Shown piece by piece: positions 13,033 to 24,393 of a stretch of DNA of 64,000 nt. Under the pieces are notes generated by a model. That model saw only the letters and a list, made by a program, of their open reading frames with translations, ran no database searches and was not told where the DNA came from. Each line of letters opens with the position of its first letter. The stretch's first letter is position 1. Position numbers and translations under genes: made by a program. The stretch is from contig CAIIXF020000002.1 in assembly GCA_903813345.2 (NCBI GenBank), positions 25,684,455 to 25,748,454 of the forward strand, given 5' to 3'. Source of the stretch: Owenia fusiformis (taxonomy: Eukaryota > Annelida > Polychaeta > Sabellida > Oweniidae).

Positions 13033-15330
13033 ATGGTTGCCAAAATGGCAGACCAGGAAACTGACAATATTCCCATATTGGGGACCTCCCAGGCAGATTA
13101 CCTACAAGGCCTTGGGGCTCTACGGAAACGAATCCAAGAATTGGAAATTGAAAATGATAGAATAAAGCGTGACTTTTACTCCACAGAGGATAACGACGAA
13201 GATGTGTATCATAAATATTTGAAAGACTGTAATGATAAGATGATGCTCGGGAAGGATATTCTACGGAAAAACAATGTGGATTTTACGCCAGTTGATTCAG
13301 AAGTCCAGATAGTCAGTATTTTGAACAAGCTTCGCGACTGTGTTATGGTGCATGATGAAATCGATGAACCACCAGAAGGAGGTGTGTCATTTCTTCTTAC
13401 CGAAATCGAAGATGTGACCAATGAAACGAACGAAGATCTGATTAATGAACTGATAGGATTTTTATCACAATTCTGGGAGTCCGTGAAAGCAAATCTGGAA
13501 TCTTATGCATCAATTCTCACAAAGTTCCGTACTGCAGTGTTAAAGCGTTTAGAATCCAGTTGTACCAGTTACCATAACAATCTTGATGTACAAATTGATC
13601 TCTCTTTGAAATACACTGATGACATCACACAGTACCAGAATGATATTGACAAACAATTTTCTCAGGCAATAGAAATCATCAAAAGTTTTCCAAATGGAAT
13701 TAAAACAAATCTTTTTACAAAGTCAAACTTTATAGACAGAGTGCTAGCCTATTGTGATAAAAAAGCCTTTCCAATACTTCAAATTATACCTGATTTATCA
13801 GTGAAGTTTGAAAATATTTGTGCAATTGCGAGACGCTGGATTGATCGTGACGAAACTTACGTCTATGACATCATCAAGCATATAAGGGACACAAGGAGTC
13901 GCACACGACGACGTGAACAGGACCTACGGAACCATATCGTTCAACAACGAAGTACAATGAAATCAGTCCAACAAGCCTACATCGTATGTAGCACAAATAA
14001 ACGAAAACTTCAGAAACTTGAAACTGAACTCAAAGACTTAGCAGAGCAAGAAACGGATTACACAACTGAGAAAAAGGCTAAACATGAGGAAAAACAGCAA
14101 AAAGAAAGCATGGTCGATTTCTTGAAGATTACAATATCGCAATCCAAAAAGAACTATTCACTACAATCGAAGAGATCACGACTTCTGAAACAAGTTAAAG
14201 ATTTGGAACGCAGTTTAAGTGAAATTGAACAAATTCTCTCTAGAATTGAGCAACATATGGATGAAAAATCTCACCAAAAAATAGTTGTACAAGAAAAAGT
14301 TGAAGTCAGTGAAAAGACCTATAATGAGTTAAAAAATGATTTGGATATTTTTACTAAAAATTTAGAAAACCTCCAAGTGGATGTTCAAGAACTTAGTGAC
14401 TCTTTAACTCAATTGGAAATAATACAAAACTTTAAAACAAGCCCTGAAAAAGTGGAGGATTTTTATGATCGGCCTGCAACAGTCAAACTAGCGCCATCAT
14501 TGATGGAGAAAATTCTAATGAGGAAGAAGCGTCTAAGCTTGCAAAACAACCCAGTGTCAATATCAAATGAAGTCCCTAAGAAAAAGACAATTAGTCCTAT
14601 CAAAAATACAGCTGTACTTGATAACTTCAATCACAAGACTGAGACATTTTCGAAAAAAAGATCAAACCCCACAAAGAATAATGCTGAAAGTCCTAATGAT
14701 GGTGTTCTCAACAAAAAACCAACTTTACCAAGGACTAACAAAGGTAATTTCAGTGATAGTGAATCTAGTAAACTTACAACTAATAAAGTGACAAAATGGA
14801 CAAATAATATGACAACGAAAAGTCTGGATAGTTCTGAAACAAATAATGCAACCGTTGGCTCTCATGACACCATCAAACACACCCAGAGTCTTGATAATCT
14901 CAAAAACAGTATACTTCTTAAAAGTAATCTCAAACATGCTTCCAGTACAGAAAGTCTGAGTCACATTCCAGTAAAGACTAGTATTCCTGTTTGGAAGAGC
15001 TCAAATCTCGGGACCAACATCCCTGGACGAGCCTCTAACACTGGGACAAGTGTACCCACAAGGACTTCAAATCCTGGGACCATTAATCCTATGAAACCAA
15101 GCGTATCAGTAAATCAGCCAACAAAAAGGACTAGCATACCAGTTATGAGACCACGAAATATAAACCCAAACTTAAACCTAGAGCAACAGACAACCTTTCC
15201 AAAAAAGACTATAAACAACAATATCACAATGAAGAAAAATAACAATCTCATCAGAAGCAGTATCCCTGTTAGAAAACCGGCAGGATATAAAAATGAACTG
15301 AAATACGGAAGTGCATCAACTCAATTTTAA
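13033..15330 (+). CDS. Intronless coiled-coil protein with SxIP-like tail
   Basis: Uninterrupted 765-codon ORF; I do not recognise the family. Residues 1-280 are probably an alpha-helical globular region. About 285-465 is a long Lys/Glu/Gln-rich coiled coil. About 490-765 is a disordered tail rich in Ser, Thr, Asn, Lys and Pro. The tail carries five [S/T]-x-I-P motifs in basic context (SHIP 643, TSIP 649, TNIP 661, TSIP 700, SSIP 742). Such motifs bind EB-family proteins on growing microtubule ends, so a cytoskeletal role is a reasonable inference, not shown. The ATG at 13,045 (AAAATGGCA) has a better start context than 13,033 and would remove four residues. A CAG acceptor at 12,950 may start the exon, making only the coding part intronless. 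A possible AATAAA lies at 15,985. A structural-maintenance or kinesin-type protein is unlikely because no ATPase motif is seen. Confidence 0.85.
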   Translation: MVAKMADQETDNIPILGTSQADYLQGLGALRKRIQELEIENDRIKRDFYSTEDNDEDVYHKYLKDCNDKMMLGKDILRKNNVDFTPVDSEVQIVSILNKLRDCVMVHDEIDEPPEGGVSFLLTEIEDVTNETNEDLINELIGFLSQFWESVKANLESYASILTKFRTAVLKRLESSCTSYHNNLDVQIDLSLKYTDDITQYQNDIDKQFSQAIEIIKSFPNGIKTNLFTKSNFIDRVLAYCDKKAFPILQIIPDLSVKFENICAIARRWIDRDETYVYDIIKHIRDTRSRTRRREQDLRNHIVQQRSTMKSVQQAYIVCSTNKRKLQKLETELKDLAEQETDYTTEKKAKHEEKQQKESMVDFLKITISQSKKNYSLQSKRSRLLKQVKDLERSLSEIEQILSRIEQHMDEKSHQKIVVQEKVEVSEKTYNELKNDLDIFTKNLENLQVDVQELSDSLTQLEIIQNFKTSPEKVEDFYDRPATVKLAPSLMEKILMRKKRLSLQNNPVSISNEVPKKKTISPIKNTAVLDNFNHKTETFSKKRSNPTKNNAESPNDGVLNKKPTLPRTNKGNFSDSESSKLTTNKVTKWTNNMTTKSLDSSETNNATVGSHDTIKHTQSLDNLKNSILLKSNLKHASSTESLSHIPVKTSIPVWKSSNLGTNIPGRASNTGTSVPTRTSNPGTINPMKPSVSVNQPTKRTSIPVMRPRNINPNLNLEQQTTFPKKTINNNITMKKNNNLIRSSIPVRKPAGYKNELKYGSASTQF

Positions 15331-15575
15331 ATTGCAGTAAAATTTGTGTGAGTGAAACACCTTTTAATGGTACTGGTACCTTAATATAAAGTATTCATAA
15401 AATAGTGTTCAACTTTGGAGGTGACGTTCTACATGCGTACACAGGTTCATTGTGGATAACAAGACTAGGAAATGTGTTCCACTTACAAAGGTGTACTATT
15501 TTCTTTGCTGCAACTTATCTAAGTGCATGTTGTAGAGTGATTAGGTCCAATCTGCTCAAATTTGTCTTGGACTAA

Positions 15576-15847
15576 TACAGGGTGCCAAAAACAGGACTGT
15601 AAAAAAGTGGGAATCTCTCCTCTCTCTATTGAATTAATTGTGTATAGAGAGGAGAGGTGCCCACTTGTAGCATGTTTTGTAAGGCATCGTAGTTTTTGAC
15701 TCCATAAACAAAAAAAATTATGATCAAATATTCACAACAAAATTAACATTAAATGAACTAAATAATTCTGAAATGTCTAGGTAGAATATGCAAGATTGAC
15801 TAAGTTAATCAACAGTTTCTTGGTCCTATTTTTGGACACCCTGTACA
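15576..15847. mobile_element. Tc1/mariner-like MITE with TACAGGGTG ends
   Basis: Left end TACAGGGTGCCAAAAACAGGAC; right end GTCCTATTTTTGGACACCCTGTA, its imperfect inverted complement. Length about 270 bp, no ORF. TA at the tips fits TA-targeting elements. It sits in the likely 3' UTR of the coiled-coil gene. Confidence 0.6.
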
Positions 15848-15984
15848 TGATTATGCCACATGAGTTATTCACACACGAATACCAACAGTTTGAATGACTG
15901 ATTAATCTCAAAATTTTGGAGTAATTGTTGATATCATCTGGTAACATTTTTTATAATTGTTAAGTTTACATGAATGAGCAAACA

Positions 15985-15990
15985 AATAAA
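15985..15990 (+). terminator. Possible polyadenylation signal (AATAAA)
   Basis: AATAAA about 655 bp downstream of the coiled-coil gene stop. It is plausible as the end of its mRNA, but such hexamers are common in AT-rich DNA. Confidence 0.3.
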
Positions 15991-16079
15991 ATCTGATTAG
16001 TTTTGTATATCAATTGTTATGCCTTTTCTATATTTCTTACCTCTCAATAATTGTTATTGGCTTTGTGTGATGGTGGACA

Positions 16080-16203
16080 GGTCTGTAGCATTTTTTACAA
16101 GCATTTTTGAAGTAATTTTGGCTATTTTTGGACCAAAATTGTCATAAGGTAATTTTTAAGAAGTGAACCTCAACCTTGGCAAAAGCTGGCTATGGGCCTG
16201 GTG
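16080..16203. mobile_element. Decayed half of the CAGGCCCGTAGCCAGG MITE
   Basis: Ends in GCTGGCTATGGGCCTGG and contains the GTGAACC...CCTTGGCAAAAG phrases of the full copies at 6,647 and 53,033. The opposite inverted end is degraded. Confidence 0.5.
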
Positions 16204-16605
16204 GATGAATCTAATGGATGGTGCCCAGCTACCAACAACTACAGAGTTATTTTGTTAGTATGAGGGGTGAATGATGATTTCATTAGAAAAGAGTATTGAT
16301 TTTTTAAAATTCAAGTGAGACAAACCAAAAAAAAAATTGTTATATGGACACCTATGGACACCATAGTACAATTAACTTCACTTATCTACAACTGTTGAAA
16401 ATTAGACACCATCCCATCTTATCAGATTTTACACTAATCAGCTAGATACAAAGAAATCAGTATTTAACTGAACATTTCAACATAACTAAGCCTACTGCGA
16501 AATCATCAAAGTCAACAATTTAAATGTGGATTCATATTGACTTACAGAAATGACATTGATTATTAACAACAAAATAGGTGTATTTACAAATATGTGGTCA
16601 GGCTA

Positions 16606-16817
16606 CACTGGCGGATCTGGGAGGGGGGGGGGGCCTTGGGTGGGCCCAGAAAAAAAATTGGGCCCAAAATGGCCTTAAGGTTCCAAAAAGTGGGCTTTTT
16701 GGTCATTACTGGACCTTTTGAGGCCTTATTTTTTAATTTCAGGCCAAATGTGGACCCACTTTTGGGTTTTAGGGGATTTGGGTCCCCCCTTGTTGGTTCC
16801 CAGATCCGCCCCTGGGC
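16606..16817. mobile_element. MITE with CAGGGGCGGATCTGGG-type inverted ends
   Basis: Left terminus CACTGGCGGATCTGGG; right terminus CCCAGATCCGCCCCTG, its near-perfect inverted complement. Flanks share GGCTA on both sides, a possible target duplication. About 210 bp, no real coding capacity (overlapping sense and antisense ORFs are compositional). The terminus is of a type common in hAT-like non-autonomous elements; that placement is inference. Confidence 0.65.
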
Positions 16818-16949
16818 TATTTTATAATGTTTGATGTGATCATAAAACACAAGGTGTAACACTTGGAAAAACAAATCCCAACAAACAATATTAACTCAAG
16901 GAAAAGCATATGGAAAGTTGAAAATTACAAACACATATGCTACAATATA

Positions 16950-17075
16950 ATGACATTGCAAAATATCACCACCATTTGATAAAGATGCCAACTGCCAATT
17001 GCCAACCATCGATCGCCAACCACCGATCGCTGTCACAAAAAAACAGAGACCATAACAATATTTCACCACTTTTTT
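16950..17075 (+). mobile_element. MITE family A, copy 2
   Basis: Carries GCAAAATATCACCACCATTTG, the CCAACC repeats with GATCGCC words, and CATAACAATATTTCACCAC. The right inverted end is degraded. Confidence 0.55.
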
Positions 17076-17616
17076 CTAAAAAGTCTCAATTTTTATCTTA
17101 TTCTATCAACTTGTATTCTTTTGACATTTCAAAACTTTTTAGACAACCCTCGTACCACCTTCAGTAAGTACATGTATACTAACATGTAAAATTCAGAACA
17201 AGGGCTTATTTTAACTATTGCTCTTAAATAACCAATCAAGTCAAGCATTTTGATTTTACAGTCTGTTTTGACAACAATTGTTCATGAAAGTTTTGTGCTT
17301 ATCAGTAATGCAGGTTATCATTTTCAATTTATCAAATCAGACCCATGTTTAAAGGTATTCCCTGGTCAGACTGATTCCACATATTTCCTTTCAGAATGTT
17401 GAATAAACAGTATGTTTCTTTGCATTGTTGTACAATTAAGAGTGTCCACATTTACATTTGAATATTATCTCTTATTCTTTCACTATTTACACTTTATTTT
17501 CCATTTTAAGACCTGGTGATCATGGCATTTTTCTTAATGGGTAATGGCCACTTTCTACTTAGTGATGTCTGTAGCAAGCAACAGTTTCTCAAAGGCAGAC
17601 TTGCAGGATAACAGGG

Positions 17617-19973
17617 ATGAAGGTTGTAGCTCTTGTTTTGCTTTTGAGCATACTTGCTGAAGGTATGGTATATTTTAAATTGAATGTTATTGCAAAAATT
17701 ATGTGAGTTCTTGCAGTATTCACAAAATACAAAAACACATTGATAAATAGTCATCACCTATACAAGCATGAAACTTGTAAAGCCAAGCACATAATCAATC
17801 AAAACCAATACTCCATAACAAAATTTTAAAAGTTCTGTTTATTTTGCAGAAATGAATTTCAGCATTATTTGGTGGTTACCTATTTCAGGCAATTTCACAT
17901 AGTCTGATCACAAACATTTCTTACATCTAAAAATGATCTATTCTTTTGTATAACTATGTAAGGTGCACCCTCTACCAAAAAGGGGTTGTGTGTCTCACCA
18001 AGGATCTACGAGTGCCAAGATTTGGCTCAATTCACAACTATAGTTTGGTGGTAAGTTACATAACAATTAATATCTACATACTGTCAAAATCTTTATCATT
18101 AGAATAATTGATAACCATTGATCACAATGTCCAAAAGTCTGAAATACAGACCTCGTGTTTTGACAACAGTAAGAAATTCGAAAATCTTGAAAATTGCGCA
18201 CACACAAGAACATTATGTTTTGAAGTACATGATCCAAACAAGAAACTTGCAATGTAACTTAATGTAACAACGCATTAACATGCAAAATGTCACCACCATT
18301 TGTTAGACATTTGTTACAGACACCAAACTCCAAACACCAACTGCCATAAAAAAAGTTGGAGGTCATAACAATATGTCATCACTTGTGGTGGCGACAGAAA
18401 AACAAGATAATGATTGGTTCCTTTCTTCAGGTATGATTGGTCGCTATTACCTGCATATCTGAGGAATACAAACTGCACAAACACACCAACACAGGAAAGG
18501 GTACCAATGCAATGGGGGTGGTGGAGAAGTACCAACATCACAGGAAGAGTACCTGAGGATGCCACATATGTATTGGGATTCAATGAACCAAATCATAGAG
18601 AACAGGTACGTGAAGTGTGCAATACTAGCACACCATGGAGGTAAGTTCATTTCAAGATGGGTGATTACAGTTGTATTTATATCCCTGGTTCTGAGAGTGG
18701 GTTTCATAACTTACTGTCATAAGCCCATCAAGATCTTATAATGTGAATAACTTCCTAGGCCCATAGATCTAGAAGTTTCAACTTCTATTGAGAATTGTGG
18801 TCATAATTGTTCCATTAGCCTATACATATTTTCCTCTGCTTTCCTCTGGACAATGGGGGGAAGGGGTATAAGAGACTTGGTGCAAGGCAGAAAGCTTACC
18901 GCACCAACAGTCTAATTCATCTTTGAATATACAACTTATTTTTGCCATATTCAACAGGCTAATATGACACCTCAGAAGGCTGCAGAATATTGGCCAAGAC
19001 TGGAAGCAGCTGTTGGAAATAAAATTCTGGTGAGCCCTTCAGCCGCAAACTGTGGCGGGGGAACTGAACGATGTGTCTCCTCAACTATTGAATGGTTCGA
19101 TGAATTCTTCCGTTTATGTAATGGTTGCCGTGTTGACTACCTAGCGACCCATCACTATCACTGCAACGCTGATGCGACTATGGCGTATCTCAGGAGTCTT
19201 TACGCCAGGTACGGCAAGAAGATTTGGTTGACGGAGTTTGCCTGTCCAAATACAGATAGCTTCGCAAGAGTGTCACGTTATATGACAAACATACTTCCTC
19301 AGTTAGAGGCAGCAGACTTTGTCTACAGGTAAATAGATTTATCACATTTCAAACTTAAATGCTTGATTTTGATTGGTTATTGGTATTTTTGACTATATAA
19401 ACAATGACCCTACAATGACAGACAGCTTTGACCTTAAATCATAACTGACTTCATTACTTTATAGTTCATGCAACACCCATTGCTTTTGGATTCCAGTCCT
19501 AACACGGCAAACACAGTCCACAAAACATAATATAGTAGGACTAGTTCCTTGAGTCAATGACCTATGCTTTACTGAGATATTTTCACATTCCATTTGACAT
19601 ACATGTTTGACTCCAAAACAGACTCCAGAAATACAGCTACATCATATTTGATTTACATACCTAAGCAAGTTGAAAAAACTATCATTAGTCACATATATTA
19701 ACAATCAAACCATGTGACACTGTAGAACAGTAATAACTGTCAGGTGGAACACCTCTGTAGGTGGAACAATTCACTGGTGGAACACCTTAATGAAGTTCCA
19801 CTTACACAGGCTTCACTATACACTAAATTGTAAATTCCAGGTATTCATGGTTCAACAGTCGTATTGAAAATTCATCAAACAGATTTGTGCGTAATATCAA
19901 TAGATTACTGACACCAGGGAGAGCAGAATTGACACGCCTTGGGAGGCAGTATAACAACTTTCAGCCAGCATAG
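17617..19973 (+). CDS. Secreted GH128-like glycoside hydrolase (5 exons)
   Basis: Exons 17617-17662, 17963-18050, 18431-18605, 18958-19328 and 19841-19973 join in phase, all with GT..AG, to give 270 aa. Residues 1-15 form a signal peptide (MKVVALVLLLSILAE), so the product is probably exported. The fold matches the Asl1/'glycosyl hydrolase catalytic core' family (GH128, beta-1,3-glucan-active TIM barrel). A WWYDW strand follows the signal, then VLGFNEPN with the likely acid/base Glu97, THHYHC, and IWLTEFACP with the likely nucleophile Glu196. Paired cysteines suggest an extracellular enzyme. In animals such proteins may act in digestion or recognition of algal or fungal glucans; that role is inferred. 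Length fits a single catalytic domain. No frameshift or missing catalytic residue is seen. Start chosen because it yields the signal peptide directly before a consensus donor. Confidence 0.88.
18264..18400 (+). mobile_element. MITE family A, copy 3 (in glycosidase intron 2)
   Basis: Runs from TAACAACGCATTAACATGC through ATGTCACCACC to ACTTGTGGTGGCGACA. It lies wholly within the second intron, ending about 30 bp before the exon 3 acceptor. Confidence 0.7.
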
Positions 19974-19984
19974 CAATGTTGTTC

Positions 19985-19990
19985 AATAAA
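19985..19990 (+). terminator. Polyadenylation signal (AATAAA)
   Basis: AATAAA 12 bp after the glycosidase stop codon. It would give a very short 3' UTR. Confidence 0.5.
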
Positions 19991-19999
19991 GAGATACAA

Positions 20000-22896
20000 C
20001 TTCCAACCAGGATAAAACTGTAGCTCAACTAATCTTAAAATTTAATTTCACATGTATTATTGTATTGTTTTTGGGAAATAATAATAAGGATGACTGGAAA
20101 AGGTTTTTTTAGTTATTAGTATCTATTCTTAAGAACACATCATGAATATAGCAACCATACTGAATTTGGCAACTTAAGTATTGTCCATTTTTAATCCCAA
20201 GGTCTCAGTTTGACTTAGTACTTGAACTGAGTATGACATAAATTAAGCCAACCTGTAACAAATTTTGAAAATCAGACAAACTAAACCTATGGAAATTTAA
20301 CCTATGACATTAACCAAACAGATCTTTTTAGAACATGTTTTCTGGTAATTTCAGTATTCTGGACAAAAGTTAATTCAGAATTGTGAAACCAATGCATATG
20401 TAAAATCATGTATTTAATGATTTAACAATTTTATTTTATCTATATGTTCTGCTGATTACATAAATGTTACAGAATAATCTACAGAAGAATATCATTATTA
20501 TTATACTATATTAGCATGGTTCCTGTCAGTTTTGTTGGACTGTCTGCCAATAAAAACATACAGTTGATATGCTTTTGTATGTTTGTTTGTTTGTTTGTTT
20601 GTTTGTTTGTTTGATGAAATCATGTGAAAAATATAAAACATACATAATACATATAAACATAATACATGTAATACCATATTTGGTTGTGTTTATATGAAAA
20701 TCAAACTTCATAATTCTGAAACAGAATAAAACAAGAATTCTGACATGTCCTAAATATTAAAAATATCATTACACATTACATTTATGAATTGTTATAACAG
20801 TTATTGAAACCATAGAATACTTCACCTTACCCTTGTAGTATAAATTATATATCTACATTCTTATTTTTATAATATGTTTGTAACTTTCTCAATTCACAAA
20901 CACAGTAGATTGTGATAGCAAGAAAATCAATACGGAAATAATACCAATTGCAAATAAAATGTTTAGATGATGATGCTGTCATGGCATTGCATGCGCGAAT
21001 CTTTTAGCTTTCAACCAGGTCGCTTTTGAGTATATCGACTGCTTAGTCAAAAGGTTAATACGTTTGGTGCTCGGTGTGAGTCAATATTGCTATTCGCTAC
21101 ACTTCAGTGGTGCAATAGTGAAGTCCATGTTCCAAGTTATATGATAGTTGAAGAATGTAAATAATATCGTTTTAGATTTTAAAATATTTGATGTCATAGT
21201 ACACGGAACACAGTTGCAAAAGTTGATCAATACAGGGTACAAGGAATGTAAATTGTTCAATAGTACAGGGAGCGAGAAAGTAAGCTGATTATACAGACAT
21301 ACTATGTCCCGACCTCATGTACATTTACGTTGCAAACAGTGAAAGTAATGCTAAAAAGGCCGCCTGTTGATGCTTTGAGGTGTCATCAATTGTTATTTAA
21401 TCCAAATAAAGTAAACATTATTTTGTAGATTTAGACACAGGCTTTCAGATCGTATGCATTTTAGTCATTAAATTAACAAGAACGCTAGATTATACGTGTT
21501 ACTAAGGTATCAAATTGAAATAAAATAACGAAATTAAATATTAACACGTTAATGATAAATGATTATCCGCTCTCAGTATTAATGACTATCTGCTACTCAG
21601 AATAATTAAAATTGCCTGAACTACATGTGAAGAATCTTTCTATAGAACCCCTTGAATGGTTTAATTCACTACCGTCCTCAAAAACCGATCATTCAAAATG
21701 TTTTATTCAAATTCACAAAAATACAGTTGACTAACATACTAGAAAACGTATCCACCTATAACACGATGACACGCAGTTTAAATAACAGTTAACTGGGTTT
21801 TTTGTTACATATCAATGTAACATTTTCGAAGGGAAACTTACATGCTCCCTGTACATTGATAGATTTACTGAAATGTATCGTGTATTGCATTCGTGTTTTG
21901 CTTCACTGCGCCCACTATTATCTATCTTTGCCTATAGTGGTTTTTTGCCAACAATATTCTACACACTGCTTGATGAATCAATTCTATGTCTGGTAGAACA
22001 CTAGAAATAAATGTAAAATGTATTTTACGTTCAGAAATATGGAATTAAACCCACGTCCTCCATTTGCACCTAAGCTGTACCCTGTTTCCCTTTTAAACGT
22101 GGTCACATGGTAGGGTAGTGTGAATTACATGTATGCATATTGCATAGGATTTCTATCTTGAACTTCAGTACATTGAAATAAAAATAAAGTTTAATACTGA
22201 AACTTAGAGGCTGTGAATTTGCAATATTAATCATTGAGAGATTCGTCTATCTATTCTACATATCCGGAAAATATAGTCATATAGGCTACTGTATTTAATG
22301 AAAAAAATAAAAAGAGCACCATCCAAAAATTAAATGAGGGCTTTATTTTCTGACCCACCCTAAAGGCCTACATTTAACTAAAACTGACCAGTTTTAAGGC
22401 ATCCATATTGAGCCATTTTTACATTATTATGATACCCCATGGTGCACACAATTGTATTCTGCACCCACATCAGACTGAACATTACACAATAATTCAATTG
22501 TATCAGTTGAGAATCAATCAGAAGTCCTAGAAATAGAAATATGTGGACAGATTTGGGATGATTTCCCTAAAAATCAGATAAAATTAGAATTGGCCCTCAA
22601 CATTTTGTGGAAGACACCATCATACAAACAGCATATTTATATTGCATTGAGATCGTTATATTATATTACTTAATGTGTTTAAGTATTGTTTTGAGTTACG
22701 GCACCTTATAATATCAACAGAATAGCAAAAAACTTGCTCCTTGTGATCCTTGGATTATATAAAATATAATAAAAAGCCTCGAGAAGTTAACAAATAAAAT
22801 AAAGTCACCTTATTTAAGTAGGTTACAATGAACTTATATGACTAGTCGTGACTAGGTCTCTATGATTCAGTAGTGCAGTTTGTTCCTGAATTTAAG
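20000..22896. other. Gene-free intergenic stretch
   Basis: Apart from the GTTT microsatellite I see no coding exon, RNA gene or complete mobile element. Short ORFs lack codon structure or splice context. Confidence 0.5.
20577..20614. repeat. (GTTT)n microsatellite
   Basis: About nine tandem GTTT units in otherwise unremarkable AT-rich DNA. Confidence 0.9.
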
Positions 22897-22904
22897 AAAT
22901 TTTC

Positions 22905-24084
22905 TAGAGAAGGGTCGGTTACGGTTCGGTTCGATTAACCGAGGTTTTTGGCCTCACGGTTCTACTGGGACCGTCTGATCACCAAGAACCGAGTCCAGAA
23001 CGGTTCCATCATTCCCGGGGAAATACTTTATTTTCGTACAGTGTAACATGAATAACAATTTTTTTGCGCAAATAATTACAGCTCTATTTCATCTAAATAG
23101 CGAATGAAAGTACCATTTCAACGACAATTGAACAACTTTAAACGATCCATACGGTAACAAAATCGTCTCCTTGGATATTTCATTGTGCTTCCACGTCTCG
23201 AGAGAACATAATTCTATTTGCGAGCGTGAATTAATTTCGCGCGGGAACACTTGTGTTTTAAAAATGGCGGACAGTTTTCGAAATCTTAGGCAAAGAGCTA
23301 GTAAAACCATAATAGAGCCTTTCCCCGCGATGCCGAACTTGGATGCTTGGAAGTATTCGGTTTCTACGATGAGAATACGTTGACCCTATGTCGGTTGTGC
23401 AACACGACATTGAAATACGCTGCAGGTTTCCAATTTTTGTGATTGAAACTTTTTGTAAATTTTTTTCATTTTAAAAATTAAGACTGCGATCTTTATTAGA
23501 CTTCAATTCATTCCCTATCTTGTAACTGCCTTCTATTACCCCTCATAGTAACATTTTTATGACTGATATATACACTTTTTCATGTGTCCTACCCCAGGTC
23601 CTAAGTAAGGTTGAGAATTTGGGTAAACACCCCCCTAGCCCACTGCACTGTTATTCCCAACTGAAGGACATCTGTGCTATCCATATAATTTATTTAAGTT
23701 TTCAGGAAACTGCCGTGAGGAAACATATTGAAAGGTCTTACCCAACCAGACCCAGTTTAAAAAGAAATCCCTCCCATCTAATACGGGGCAAGCGACTTGT
23801 TGATAGCCATCTACAAATAGTTCAATTCTAGTTATTTAATTCCATAAAAATTCAATGATTATCAGCTATCATCATTCCATATTGATCATTTATAAGATTG
23901 AAAATAAAATGATATCCCCTAATACTACAAATAAAAGTGAAACACCTTTTTATGTTGCCATATTTATGGCACCAATTGCAATTTATGATGCCCACCTTAT
24001 TAAGTATATGATTGAAGAACCGACCGAACCGAGAGACAAGAACCGAGAATCGTACCGAACCGAACCGTGACCGACCCTTCTCTA
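22905..24084 (+). mobile_element. Decayed hAT element with BED finger remnant
   Basis: The 1,180-bp element begins TAGAGAAGGGTCGG and ends with the inverted complement CCGACCCTTCTCTA. The inverted similarity extends inward through ACGGTTCGGTTCG. It is flanked on both sides by the identical 8 bp AAATTTTC (22,897-22,904 and 24,085-24,092), the target-duplication length of hAT transposons. From the ATG at 23,264 (MADSFRNLRQ) the sequence reads to DAWKY. After a one-base frame change it continues GFYDENTLTLCRLCNTTLKY. This has the W-x-Y-F-G-F and C-x2-C pattern of a BED zinc finger, the DNA-binding module of hAT transposases. No catalytic core remains, so it is a broken deletion derivative that could move only with help from a full element. 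Confidence 0.85.
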
Positions 24085-24182
24085 AAATTTTCCTTGTGTG
24101 ATCTAGCCACTGAAAGTTTTCTTGCTAAACTGTATTTTCCCTTTCTGGCCTTCAATTGACCAATTACTCACCGGAATATAGT

Positions 24183-24346
24183 TTAACAAGGCATTAACAT
24201 GCAAAATGTCACCACCTGCCATTTATTACAGATGTGGGACACCAACCACTGAACACCAACCACTGAACACCAACCACTGAAAGCCATCCACAAAAAAGTT
24301 GGAGACTAAAACAATATGTCATCACTGGTGGTGGTGACATAAAAAT
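24183..24346 (+). mobile_element. MITE family A, copy 4
   Basis: One of the best preserved copies: AACAAGGCATTAACATGC at the left, CAACCACTGAACAC tandemly repeated inside, GGTGGTGGTGACAT at the right. It lies 48 bp beyond the EXD1 stop codon, so it may be in its 3' UTR. Confidence 0.75.
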
Positions 24347-24393
24347 ACACAACTAAAGTCTAATGTAAAGTAATATTAGTAAAAACTAAGCAT

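Noticed and set aside
16584-16874. Overlapping sense and antisense ORFs of 77 and 96 aa
   Set aside because: They lie inside a MITE with G-rich/C-rich inverted ends; composition explains the open frames.
18314-18707. Antisense ORFs across the glycosidase exon 3
   Set aside because: Sense exons join in phase with catalytic motifs; the antisense frames have no features.
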